A DNA stretch of 64,000 nt from NCBI GenBank assembly GCA_036560485.1, contig DATBRC010000076.1, forward strand, positions 1 through 64,000, given 5' to 3'. Of the stretch, positions 52,526 through 61,142 are shown one piece after another (the first letter of the stretch is position 1; each line of letters starts with the position of its first letter). Position numbers and translations under genes: made by a program. A model generated the notes under the pieces. The model was given only the letters and a program-made list of their open reading frames with translations. It did not search any database and had not been told where the DNA came from. This DNA is from DATBRC01 sp036560485. GTDB lineage: Bacteria; Pseudomonadota; Gammaproteobacteria; Burkholderiales; Burkholderiaceae_D.

Positions 52526-53872
52526 ATGACGCATCTTCTACATAGACAGATCCATCACAGCTATCCAATCGGCGTTTCAGGACAAGGCGTATATTTGATC
52601 GATGCCGCCGGCAAGTCTTATCTCGATGCGAGCGGCGGTGCTGCAGTATCATGCCTTGGCCATCAGCACCCTGAGGTGCTGATGGCGATGCATGCGCAAC
52701 TCGATAAACTGACTTACGCACACACCAGTTTTTTTACGTCCGCCGTGGCCGAAAAGCTGGGTGAGGAATTGATCGCATTCGCACCCGCCAATATGTCGCA
52801 TGTCTATCTCGTATCCGGTGGATCGGAAGCAGTCGAAGCGGCACTGAAGATGGCGCGGCAGTATTTTGTCGAACGCGGCGAGACCGGACGCAAGCATTTC
52901 ATCGCACGCCGCCAAAGCTATCACGGCAATACGCTGGGTGCACTTGCTGTTGGAGGCAATGCCTGGCGTCGCCAACAGTTTGCGCCGATCCTGATTGATA
53001 GTGATTACGTTGACCCCTGCTATGAATATCGTTATCGAAAAGCTGGCGAGACATTGGAAGCATACGGATTGCGTGCTGCCGATTTGCTTGAAGAGAAATT
53101 GCTTGAGCTCGGACCGGACAGTGTCATTGCCTTCGTAGCGGAGACGGTAGTCGGTGCAACGTTAGGCGCAGTCCCGCCGGCGCCGGGCTACTTGAAGCGC
53201 GTGCGTGAGATTTGCGATCGCTACGGCGTCTTGCTGATTTTGGATGAAGTAATGTGCGGAATGGGACGCACGGGAACGTTGCACGCATGCGAGCAAGATG
53301 GTGTTTCGCCTGATTTGATGACCGTAGCAAAAGGATTGGGCGGCGGCTATGCGCCTATCGGCGCAACCTTTGTCGGCAAACATATTTACGATACCTTCGC
53401 AAAAGGCTCGGGCTTGTTCCAACACGGCCATACTTATGTCGGACATCCATTAGCATGTGCGGCGGCGCTGGCGGTACAACGTATTATCCGCCGCGATGGC
53501 CTACTCGATAATGTGGCAACGCGCGGAGCGCAATTGGAACGGGTTTTGCGCGAAGGGTTAGAGGATCATCCGTATGTCGGCGACATTCGTGGCCGCGGCT
53601 TGTTCTGGGGCGTTGAATTGGTTGCCGATCGCGAGACCAAAGAACCTTTCAACCCTGCAGTAAAACTCCATGCACGCATCAAGTCCGAGGCACTGGCTCG
53701 AGGTCTGATGGTCTATCCGATGGGAGGCACGATAGATGGCCGCTTGGGCGATCATGTGTTGCTGGCGCCACCGTTTATTTCGAATGGAGACCATATTGAA
53801 ATGATTGCCGAACGATTGATCGATGCAATTGATGCAGCGACAGAAAATATGGCATCCGTACTCGCACTGTAA
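52526..53872 (+). CDS. Class III aminotransferase (PLP-dependent)
   Basis: A 448-aa fold-type I aminotransferase of the class III/omega group. Key sites: SGGSEAVEAALKMARQY (phosphate binding), RRQSYHGNTLGALAVGG, the DEVMCGMGRTG motif with the PLP Asp, and the Schiff-base Lys in MTVAKGLGGGYAPIGA near residue 267. It begins 5 bp after the aminomutase gene, so the two enzymes very probably act in one pathway: aminomutase makes a beta-amino acid and this enzyme deaminates it, or vice versa. The exact substrate is unknown. Confidence 0.88.
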   Translation: MTHLLHRQIHHSYPIGVSGQGVYLIDAAGKSYLDASGGAAVSCLGHQHPEVLMAMHAQLDKLTYAHTSFFTSAVAEKLGEELIAFAPANMSHVYLVSGGSEAVEAALKMARQYFVERGETGRKHFIARRQSYHGNTLGALAVGGNAWRRQQFAPILIDSDYVDPCYEYRYRKAGETLEAYGLRAADLLEEKLLELGPDSVIAFVAETVVGATLGAVPPAPGYLKRVREICDRYGVLLILDEVMCGMGRTGTLHACEQDGVSPDLMTVAKGLGGGYAPIGATFVGKHIYDTFAKGSGLFQHGHTYVGHPLACAAALAVQRIIRRDGLLDNVATRGAQLERVLREGLEDHPYVGDIRGRGLFWGVELVADRETKEPFNPAVKLHARIKSEALARGLMVYPMGGTIDGRLGDHVLLAPPFISNGDHIEMIAERLIDAIDAATENMASVLAL

Positions 53873-53911
53873 CGGGGAATGGCTAACGGCATATTCAGCC
53901 CGGTAATATGC

Positions 53912-53955
53912 TTGGTATGGATCAATGGATATTTGATAAAGCATTTATTTTATAT
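53912..53955 (+). promoter_or_regulatory. Near-consensus FNR box with -10 before the CMD gene
   Basis: TTGGT-ATGG-ATCAA (53912-53925) differs from the FNR consensus at one base. A -10-like TTATAT at 53950-53955 lies about 31 bp past the box centre, again the class II spacing. It could drive the CMD-ferredoxin pair at 54047. Confidence 0.4.
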
Positions 53956-54046
53956 AGTAGGTAAACGCATCCATAAACTAAAAGTCGAATCTTTTCGTTA
54001 TCAGCATCTTTAAAAAATGAATTCTCTATGACAGGAAAAACTTGAT

Positions 54047-54580
54047 ATGCCTCGCATTCCTTACAAGACAGCCAATCCCACCGAGCCATCTGATCTGGTC
54101 GAAGCAATTCGCAAGCGACGCGGCGGAAATCTGCTGAACCTGGATCGCATGCTGTTACAAAGCCCTTCTTTCGCAAAGGGATGGAATGCTTTTCTGGGCG
54201 AGGTCAGAACAGCGCTCGCGCTATCGCCGAAACTGCGAGAATTGGCAATATGTGCGGTGGCCGTGTTGAATGACGCAGACTATGAGTTTCAACAGCATGC
54301 GCCGGAATTTATCAAAGCGGGCGGAACGGCTCAGCAAGTAGAAGCCTTGCAGAGAATTGGCACATATCATGATGAATTTTCTCTTTTTGATCGTGTGGAA
54401 CGCGCAACGCTCATGCTTACCTCTGAGATGACTCGGAACGTGAAAGTAAAGGACACAACATTTGCCAATATACGGGTGGTGCTTCCTAACGATCAGCATG
54501 TGGTAGAACTTGTAGGCGTGATTGCGACGTACAACATGGTTTCAAGATTCCTGGTTGCGCTTGAAGTTGAGCAAGAATAG
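54047..54580 (+). CDS. Carboxymuconolactone decarboxylase/AhpD-like protein
   Basis: A 177-aa all-helical protein of the CMD superfamily. The core ALSPKLRELAICAVAVLNDADYEFQQHAPEFIKAGGTAQQVEAL is typical, but the CxxC/CxxH redox site of true AhpD is missing, so a hydroperoxide-reductase role is unlikely. Similar proteins accompany aromatic degradation genes. A ferredoxin gene follows 52 bp downstream. Confidence 0.75.
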   Translation: MPRIPYKTANPTEPSDLVEAIRKRRGGNLLNLDRMLLQSPSFAKGWNAFLGEVRTALALSPKLRELAICAVAVLNDADYEFQQHAPEFIKAGGTAQQVEALQRIGTYHDEFSLFDRVERATLMLTSEMTRNVKVKDTTFANIRVVLPNDQHVVELVGVIATYNMVSRFLVALEVEQE

Positions 54581-54632
54581 CGGACCGTATTAGGCATCAC
54601 GCTACCTATCTTCCCTTTATGAAGGAATGTTC

Positions 54633-54968
54633 ATGGCTTATGTCGTAACGGCTTCTTGCATCCGCTGTAAACATACGGACTGTGTTGAGGTTTGTCCGGC
54701 GGATTGTTTTCATGAAGGCCCTAACTTCGTTGTGATCGATCCGCAAGAATGCATCGACTGTGGATTATGCGTGCCGGAATGCCCGGTTAATGCGATCTAC
54801 ATGCGTGAAGAGGTGCCGCTGGATCAACACCGATTTATTGAGCTGAATGCGCAATTGGCTCAACATCCAAAGTGGATGCTGCTGCTGAATAAGAAGCCGC
54901 CATTGCCGGATCATGAGCAGTGGGCAAGCGTAGCAGAAAAGCTGCCTTACCTCGATCTGAACAATTAG
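54633..54968 (+). CDS. fdxA: 7Fe-8S-type ferredoxin (FdxA)
   Basis: A 111-aa electron carrier with the signature of Azotobacter-type seven-iron ferredoxins. The N-terminal set C-x2-C-x4-C-x3-C reads CIRCKHTDCVEVCPADCF in parts; the second cluster is CIDCGLCVPECPVNAI. The C-terminal extension (HRFIELNAQLAQHPKWMLL) is standard. Start 54633 is preferred since AAGGA is 6 nt away; the ATG two codons earlier is too close. It may serve the upstream CMD enzyme or a separate redox partner. Confidence 0.92.
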   Translation: MAYVVTASCIRCKHTDCVEVCPADCFHEGPNFVVIDPQECIDCGLCVPECPVNAIYMREEVPLDQHRFIELNAQLAQHPKWMLLLNKKPPLPDHEQWASVAEKLPYLDLNN

Positions 54969-55046
54969 ACCGATCTACTTCAGTGCCTCAAAATACGCAC
55001 TCAGGTTAATGGAAATATTCGTTATCAGCGAACATTCAATTTCGGT

Positions 55047-55418
55047 TTAAGATGCTTGAAAAATTTCTTTTGCTGCAAACAGACCATTCAATGCTACGGG
55101 AAAACCGGCATAGATTGCCATCTGCATCATTACCTCGACAATTTCCTCTTGTGTGCATCCAACGTTTAGTGCCCCTTGTATATGGATTTTGAGCTGTGGT
55201 GCTGCATTGCCCATTGCGGTGAGGGCTGCAACGACAGCCAGCTCCCTCGTTCTGAGGTCAAGCCCTGGCCTTGAATAGATATCCCCGAAAGGGAACTCAA
55301 TCAGATATCTGGCAAAGTCCGGAGCAATGTCATTCAAACCGGCGACAACATTTTCCCCGGCTTCACCATCTATTTCTTTTAGCTTGCTCCAGCCTCTCGC
55401 GTAACGTTCGTCGTTCAT
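55047..55418 (-). CDS. 4-carboxymuconolactone decarboxylase-like protein (PcaC type)
   Basis: A 123-aa CMD-family protein that fits PcaC in length and sequence: RTRELAVVAALTAMGNAAPQLKIHIQGALNVGCTQEEIVEVMMQMAIYAGFPVALNG (in parts). PcaC decarboxylates 4-carboxymuconolactone in protocatechuate degradation. No other pca genes are nearby. Divergent from a LysR regulator with a 98-bp intergenic region, the usual arrangement for a LysR target. Confidence 0.8.
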   Translation of the reverse strand: MNDERYARGWSKLKEIDGEAGENVVAGLNDIAPDFARYLIEFPFGDIYSRPGLDLRTRELAVVAALTAMGNAAPQLKIHIQGALNVGCTQEEIVEVMMQMAIYAGFPVALNGLFAAKEIFQAS

Positions 55419-55516
55419 ATCAGCTTTCCTTTCAATTAGTTGTTTGACTAAGGAGATATCACTATCACCCTATTGGCTGAACAGTTCCAATACCATTTTT
55501 GTGATACCTTTTCGGT
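55419..55516. promoter_or_regulatory. Divergent control region with LysR-type box
   Basis: The 98 bp between the divergent CMD and LysR genes contain ATTGG-CTGAACAGT-TCCAAT (about 55474-55492), an interrupted dyad of the size bound by LysR proteins. It probably controls both genes. Confidence 0.5.
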
Positions 55517-56425
55517 ATGAATCCACATATCGACTTGAGACATCTTCGTTATTTCCTGGCGGTTGCCGAGGAGCTCAATGTCGGGCGGGCCGCGGAACGT
55601 CTGCATATTTCTCAACCGCCACTTACCAGGCAAATCAGACAATTGGAGAGCGAACTCGGTGTGGATTTGTTTATGAGAAGCAGAGCGGGAATGGCACTCA
55701 CCGCTGCCGGAGAAGCCTTGCTTCCTGAAGTCCGCAAAACAATGACGCAAGTTGAAAGAGCTCTGGCCATAGCGCAAACTGCGGGCAATGCGGCTGAACG
55801 GCAATTTGTGATTGGCTATACCACGGTATTTGATCAAAGCGCGATACCTGATGTGCGAGAGTACTTCCGTCAGCACTTTCCAAATGTCCGGTTTGTTGTC
55901 AAAGGCAAGCACTCCATTAACCTGGTCAAGGAAATAAAAAATGGGATGATGGATATGGCATTCATAGGATTGCATACCGACCCACAGGATTTGCAAATTG
56001 AAGTCATTAGCGAGCAGCCATTTGTGGTTGCCTTGCCGGCGCCACACTCGTTGGCACGAAAGCGCTCCATCAGCTTTGCCGATCTGCGTTCCGAGCGTTT
56101 ATTCTGGTTTGAGCGTCGAATCAATCCGGGCTTTTATGACTATTGCCAAAAATATTTTTCGACGATCGGCTTCAGACCCGAGATAATTTCCGAGCCTGCA
56201 GACCATCATGTGTTGCTTGGCCTCATAGCCGAAGGGCGCGGCATCGCGTTACTGCCTGAGTCGCTTATGAATGTCAAACGCAAAGGCGTGGTGTTCAGGC
56301 CGCTACGCGATGCATCCGGATTCTCGATGGGAATTGCTGTCGCTTACGACAAAGCCAACACTTCACCGCTCTTGCGGCGGCTTCTTCATTTGATTAGAAC
56401 AGAATCACGCAAGAATTCAATGTAA
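55517..56425 (+). CDS. LysR-family transcriptional regulator
   Basis: A 302-aa regulator. The N-terminal helix-turn-helix is DLRHLRYFLAVAEELNVGRAAERLHISQPPLTRQIRQLESELGVDLF (in parts), the subgroup seen with aromatic-compound and CatR/CbnR-type regulators. The effector domain includes VVKGKHSINLVKEIKNGMMDMAFIG. It probably activates the divergent PcaC-like gene. Confidence 0.88.
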   Translation: MNPHIDLRHLRYFLAVAEELNVGRAAERLHISQPPLTRQIRQLESELGVDLFMRSRAGMALTAAGEALLPEVRKTMTQVERALAIAQTAGNAAERQFVIGYTTVFDQSAIPDVREYFRQHFPNVRFVVKGKHSINLVKEIKNGMMDMAFIGLHTDPQDLQIEVISEQPFVVALPAPHSLARKRSISFADLRSERLFWFERRINPGFYDYCQKYFSTIGFRPEIISEPADHHVLLGLIAEGRGIALLPESLMNVKRKGVVFRPLRDASGFSMGIAVAYDKANTSPLLRRLLHLIRTESRKNSM

Positions 56426-56482
56426 TATCCAAATCTCTATAATTCCGATGAATCGCGATACATAAAAATCAGAGCACACAGA

Positions 56483-57547
56483 ATGAATGAAATACTTCAA
56501 CAAGCATTGCAAGGGCAGCTCAACCGTTGGCAGTTTTTTGCTCCCTGTCCCGGTACAAATGTGTCAATCATTGACTCGGGTCTTGGCATCTGGAGCGGCT
56601 CAAGTGGTTGTGCGAATGTAGATACAGAAAAATTAATGGAGCCTCATGCCCTTTGTTATGTCTACAGTATTACAAAGACCTTCACCGCGATCAGAGTACT
56701 TCAGCTCGCGGAGAAAGGCATCATCACACTCGACGAATCAATAGCACGTTATCTTCCAGAACTTTCACACCTTCCAACAATCAGCATTCGTGAACTACTG
56801 AACCATACCAGCGGCATTCCAAGTTATACCGATCTGCCAAATTACATTCCCGCAAACCGGGCTAATCCTTCTAACCCATGGTCTTACGATCAGGTGCTTG
56901 AATTGACATGCAAAGGAAAATTAGACTTCCCTCCCGGTAAAGGCTGGCACTATTCCAATACAGGGTATATGTTTCTACAACGTCTGATTGAATCGGTGAC
57001 CAACGAAACCTACGCTGACAACATCAGGAAAAACATTACCAACCCGTTAGGACTGCACAATACCTACGTCGCAACCAATATCGATGCAGGCAAGATTACG
57101 CCGGGTTATTGCCCTTACCTGAATGAACTGGAGGTGATGGAAAATGTCATGCCCATATATCATCCCGGATGGTGTTTAACTGGATTGATTGTTTCAACGA
57201 CTGAAGACATTGCAAAACTTTATGCCACATTATTCACTGAAGAAATTTTAAACTCTGAGTCACGCAAGCAATTGACCAGTTGGACATCCTGCGGCGAAGG
57301 TGCTCACCCCTTCTTTGTCAAACCAGGCTACGGATTAGGATTAATGATCGACCCCGAGTGGAGACATGGGGGATTTTATGGACATGGCGGAGATGGGCCG
57401 GGTTTCAATACGTGGGCAATGCACCTTCCGGATTTTCACGGAAGGAAACTGACCATCGTCGTTTTTTGTAACGCTACGATGAGCACTCATCCGTATAAGT
57501 TAACAAGGAATCTTTTGCGGACATTAGAAGAAATCGATGAAGTCTGA
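56483..57547 (+). CDS. Class C beta-lactamase-related serine hydrolase
   Basis: A 354-aa hydrolase without a signal peptide, so probably cytoplasmic. SxxK is SITK near residue 62 (YVYSITKTFTAIRVLQLAEKG), YxN is YSN near 157 (WHYSNTGYMFLQRLIE) and the third motif is HGG (FYGHGGDGPGFNTW) near 305. The absence of a KTG favours esterase or D-amino-peptidase activity. It is 57 bp downstream of the LysR gene. It is related to, but not a close copy of, the other two serine hydrolases here. Confidence 0.83.
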   Translation: MNEILQQALQGQLNRWQFFAPCPGTNVSIIDSGLGIWSGSSGCANVDTEKLMEPHALCYVYSITKTFTAIRVLQLAEKGIITLDESIARYLPELSHLPTISIRELLNHTSGIPSYTDLPNYIPANRANPSNPWSYDQVLELTCKGKLDFPPGKGWHYSNTGYMFLQRLIESVTNETYADNIRKNITNPLGLHNTYVATNIDAGKITPGYCPYLNELEVMENVMPIYHPGWCLTGLIVSTTEDIAKLYATLFTEEILNSESRKQLTSWTSCGEGAHPFFVKPGYGLGLMIDPEWRHGGFYGHGGDGPGFNTWAMHLPDFHGRKLTIVVFCNATMSTHPYKLTRNLLRTLEEIDEV

Positions 57548-57831
57548 CATCGAACACCGGCATACCATTTATAGTTCACGCCATTCAATCATAAATGATT
57601 CCTTTAATTCGGATTTAAGTACTATTTTGCCAAGCCGATCGACAGTAAAAAACTGGCAAGTTTGCTAAAGAAATCGAAAATGGAACGAAGGTGTGGCGAC
57701 AACTGGCGCTACAACAGAGACACATTGATGAGCAAGGAGTACTCGCACATACTATTTTAGTTACCCAATGTTGAACGTAGCCGACTAAAACATGTCAGAA
57801 ACTCTTTACTGATATCGTCAACGATCACAAC
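57548..57831. other. Intergenic region before the Zot-like remnant
   Basis: About 280 bp. A plus-strand open stretch (FAKPIDSKKLASLLKKSKMERR, then GDNWRYNRDTLMSKEYSH; 57632-57760) has no start and might be decayed coding DNA. In frame with the next gene, the residues KLFTDIVNDHN are open immediately upstream of its ATG, consistent with 5' truncation. No clear promoter. Confidence 0.4.
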
Positions 57832-58548
57832 ATGCCTTTGCCAAAACGTCATTTGATTTACCCTAAAGAAGTTTACGGATTTTATAAACGGGCGGGGATG
57901 CAAACCGCCAAACAGAATCCTGCCAAAACAATACTGGCCATCATCGCGCTGCCGCTTCTTGCAATCGGAATCGGTTATGTCGCCCATCAGCATGTGAGTG
58001 GCACACGGCCTGATATAAAAAATGAAACGATCAAAACGCAGCAAAGTGCGTCGGGCATGATCGGCGCTGAAGTCACCGTTAATCGGCCGAAGCCGGCTGC
58101 CACGTTTGCTCCTCAAACCGGGAAGGGACTGGTCGCCGAACAAACCTCACCTAAAACCTCACATAACGTCCGCGCAACCGGCAACACGCTGAAGCACAAT
58201 GCCGTCACTCATTCTTTAGCCTCATCATCAACACCAGCCGCCTGTATTCGTTCTGCGTACAAATGCGATTGTTATACGAGTCAAGGTGTCAAACTGGATA
58301 CGCCGGCTGCAATGTGCATTGATATTGTGATGGCAGGTTCATTAAAAAAATACGGACATGACGACAGCAATCAGCCGCCGCAATCAATGCCGTCATCAAG
58401 GCCGCTGGAAAATCACTACAGCTCGATTAGCGTCACCAACTCACTACGCGCAAGAAAGCAAGCGGCTATTGCGATGCAAAGCCAAGGTGGCTTCAGCGCA
58501 CCAGGCAGAAGCGATCAAGGCACGTCTTCATCGCAATCGGGAAGTTAG
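57832..58548 (+). pseudogene. C-terminal part of a filamentous-phage Zot-like morphogenesis protein (remnant)
   Basis: A 238-aa product resembling the C-terminal half of inovirus Zot/gpI proteins, which pump single-stranded DNA phage through the inner membrane. The YPKEVYGFYKRAGMQTAKQ segment precedes one membrane helix (TILAIIALPLLAIGIGYVAHQ), then a Pro/Ser-rich region. The Cys-rich motif CIRSAYKCDCYTSQGVKLD...MCIDIVMAG is typical of the Zot C-terminus. The N-terminal Walker ATPase domain is absent, so the gene is 5'-truncated. No other phage genes are recognised. The identification rests on recalled family pattern. Confidence 0.6.
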
Positions 58549-58782
58549 CGGTTGAGCTGCCAATCCAAATCTGAATGCGCTGGCACGCCGGCGCAAAAGA
58601 TAATTTAGTTGTCCTAACCCAGACTTGAGCAACTAACGATTATCTTGCAGCTAAATGAACGTCTTTTATCAACCCAAAGCGGAAGTAACTTTACGTCTTG
58701 AACGGGTGGGGCAAGCTGTTGCTCAGCAAGCCGAGCTGATCCACATGAGAGTAGACATAACCCGAAGTCCTAAAGGTTTTAC
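58549..58782. other. Intergenic region between the Zot remnant and the 761-aa lipoprotein gene
   Basis: About 230 bp between convergent genes with no recognised content. I looked for a dif-like XerCD site that could have served filamentous-phage integration and did not find one. Confidence 0.35.
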
Positions 58783-61068
58783 CTAAGGTGCCGGAAGTGG
58801 AGCGGTGCCACCAGCACGCGGGACCAATGCCCAACTCAAGTATTCAGCCGTATAGTCGGTGACAGGGAGTACATTAGCATTTAACCATGTCCAGGCTGCA
58901 GCCCCTCCTGGCTCTTGGGCAGTAAAACTGCCGGCTGCTGCTTCGAGTTGAGCGCCATCAAAACTGATTGCAAACGAGGCAAAAATAGAAGCCAACTCAG
59001 CCGGGGTATAGCCCACCTGCTGGATCTCGGACCAACTGGCAAAGTAGGAAGTGTCTATTTTTTGAACCGGTGTGCGGTAGGCAGCACCGTAATGCGGGTC
59101 GAATCCAGGATCTGCAAACTGCCCATTCACCAATGTAGCAAGATAAGAAAAGACGGGGCCCACTGGAAACCCTTTTTCCTTGGCAGCGCCTAAGCAAACA
59201 AGAAAATAGTTGTCCATCCAGAGAGATTCTTCATTTAATGCAGTAGCCGTATTCACTTCTCCATCAACCGCTGGCGTATCACCTCCTGTAACGCCGAACC
59301 AAAAGTGTAATGGGGAAACAGCACTCATTTTAAGATTTTGGTCAGACCAGATCCAATTTGCATTCGATTGCAAAGCTGTTCCTGAAATTCGATGTTGCGC
59401 TTCCCAAAGTGCTACAGCATCCTCTACAGCCGATATGAAATAGGCTTTCTCAGGAGTGGCGTCTGGCGAGAAGAATGCCGCGTTGACACGATTTCTCAAG
59501 ACCCATCCGTTCCCGCGAATCTGATCCTGGATACCTGCATACCCGTCAACACCGCGGCCGTATAGTCCAGGAGCGTAACTCATCACCATCGCTGCAGCCC
59601 AAAGCTGCATCTCCTCAAGATAATAGTAATCACCCGAAAGCGCGTACTGCGCGCTGAACGCATCTGGCTGATGCGCGCCATCAGCAGCCCATGCACCAAA
59701 TGTCGCAGGATATTCAGACGTGTTCAGGATTCTTGGTGTAGACAGAATAATAGAATAGGTGCCGTTATTGTCTGGCAACCAAAGAGTAGGATGCGCAGCC
59801 ACCGAAATTGGCTTTCCTAGTGCGGGAACAATGCCGGCGCGATCCATGAAAAGCGAAGATGCCCCTTCGCGGTAATGAAGCGGCCATGCCGATGCAAGAT
59901 CGCTTTGACCAAAAGCGACTTCGTGCGCTCTCCAATCTCCGGTATAGACCCACAGCAAAGCCCAACTTGGAAATGTTCCAATATCAGAGCGGCCTCCCGT
60001 TGTCGGCATATATTTTGTCCAAAAAGCGTTGTCATAAAGATCGCGTGGTTTCGCGATCCAGTTGCTGTAGTTGTTCGCCAGGACCGGCTCTGTCAATTGC
60101 GGCTTAACGCTCATATTAAAATTAGGGAACGATTGAGTTTGACTCAAGTAAGCGAGGTTATGATCCACATTGACCCGAATATCCGGCGCGTTACTTAACC
60201 AGAATTGCTTTGTCCATCGCGTCCCGAGGTAGTGATTCAGGTTCGCATTCGAATAAACCGTCGTAGGAGAAGCAGAACCGGTGCTCAGAACGAGTTGATA
60301 ATTCACGTCCTGAAGGGTTGTCGTATTTGCGTTTTCGCCTATGAAGCGGACCTTGACTAACCCAAGCGTCGGCCAAAATGTGGCGTGAAAAATCGGGCGT
60401 ATCGAATTATTGGAATCAAATCCCATATCATATTTGCGCAGGGCGGAGTGATCCGCAAGAATGATCGTCGTGGCGATTGGGCCCGAGGTCCAGTATGTGA
60501 AATCTCCGTTCTGCAACATTTGACGAGCAGAGGCCACTTTAGTGACTCCCCCACTGATGATCGACATCTTTGCATCAAAATCAAAGCCTGCCGCCAGCAT
60601 TTGAGCCTGGTTAAGAGGTGCGTTGTTTCCAGTAGCTTGGTTTTGGAATGTTAACGTCACTGAGCCCGCTGCAGTAATCTGAGGAATGACCACAGACAAG
60701 ATGACGTGCTTAACTGACCCATCCGGGAATCGCGTTTTAACGTCTGCCTGTGTAAGTACAGGAACGCCATCAATCAAGACTTGTGGGTAGTTTGCAATTT
60801 CTCCCAGCTTGAATGGGCGAGCAAATTGCAACGGGTAATTGGTTACTCCATTGCCGGATCGGTCTGCAACAATCATCGTATTTCCGGCGCTTGGTGTAGG
60901 GGCAGGTGGAAGCGGAGGCCCAAAAACAATAGGTGCTGACGGACCTGGGCTAACAGGAGCAGATGTTGTGCCGCTGGAGCCGCCGCCACTGCCGCAACCA
61001 ATAAGTATCCCGCTACATAATATCGAGACTAGCAGGGTAATCTTGTTTTTAAACGATGGGGACTTCAT
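58783..61068 (-). CDS. Large exported lipoprotein, possibly with a PcRGLX/YetA-like domain
   Basis: A 761-aa lipoprotein (lipobox LIGC followed by GSGGGSSG and a Pro-rich linker). The N-terminal domain contains NYPLQFARPFKLGEIANYPQVLIDGVPVLTQADVKTRFPDGSVKHVILS (in parts), resembling the RIFT-barrel domain of PcRGLX/YetA-like proteins. The remaining 500 residues are Trp- and Tyr-rich, with alternating helices (YYYLEEMQLWAAAMVMSYAPG), suggesting an alpha/alpha toroid of a polysaccharide-active enzyme. No catalytic residues can be assigned. It starts 23 nt from the predicted transcription start of operator site F. Confidence 0.65.
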   Translation of the reverse strand: MKSPSFKNKITLLVSILCSGILIGCGSGGGSSGTTSAPVSPGPSAPIVFGPPLPPAPTPSAGNTMIVADRSGNGVTNYPLQFARPFKLGEIANYPQVLIDGVPVLTQADVKTRFPDGSVKHVILSVVIPQITAAGSVTLTFQNQATGNNAPLNQAQMLAAGFDFDAKMSIISGGVTKVASARQMLQNGDFTYWTSGPIATTIILADHSALRKYDMGFDSNNSIRPIFHATFWPTLGLVKVRFIGENANTTTLQDVNYQLVLSTGSASPTTVYSNANLNHYLGTRWTKQFWLSNAPDIRVNVDHNLAYLSQTQSFPNFNMSVKPQLTEPVLANNYSNWIAKPRDLYDNAFWTKYMPTTGGRSDIGTFPSWALLWVYTGDWRAHEVAFGQSDLASAWPLHYREGASSLFMDRAGIVPALGKPISVAAHPTLWLPDNNGTYSIILSTPRILNTSEYPATFGAWAADGAHQPDAFSAQYALSGDYYYLEEMQLWAAAMVMSYAPGLYGRGVDGYAGIQDQIRGNGWVLRNRVNAAFFSPDATPEKAYFISAVEDAVALWEAQHRISGTALQSNANWIWSDQNLKMSAVSPLHFWFGVTGGDTPAVDGEVNTATALNEESLWMDNYFLVCLGAAKEKGFPVGPVFSYLATLVNGQFADPGFDPHYGAAYRTPVQKIDTSYFASWSEIQQVGYTPAELASIFASFAISFDGAQLEAAAGSFTAQEPGGAAAWTWLNANVLPVTDYTAEYLSWALVPRAGGTAPLPAP

Positions 61069-61097
61069 GGATCGCTCCTTAGCGGCTGTTGTGAGCA

Positions 61098-61142
61098 GTC
61101 TAAAGGATTATTGATTGCTTTTATATCCCATATATATGGGAT
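61098..61142 (-). promoter_or_regulatory. Palindromic operator-like site F with -10 element
   Basis: ATCCCATATATATGGGAT (61125-61142), identical to site B. On the minus strand CAATAATCCTTTAGACTGC follows after 11 bp; TTAGAC at 61103-61098 is the -10-like element, 21 bp past the palindrome. The same block occurs at site A. It should drive the 761-aa lipoprotein gene. Confidence 0.62.
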
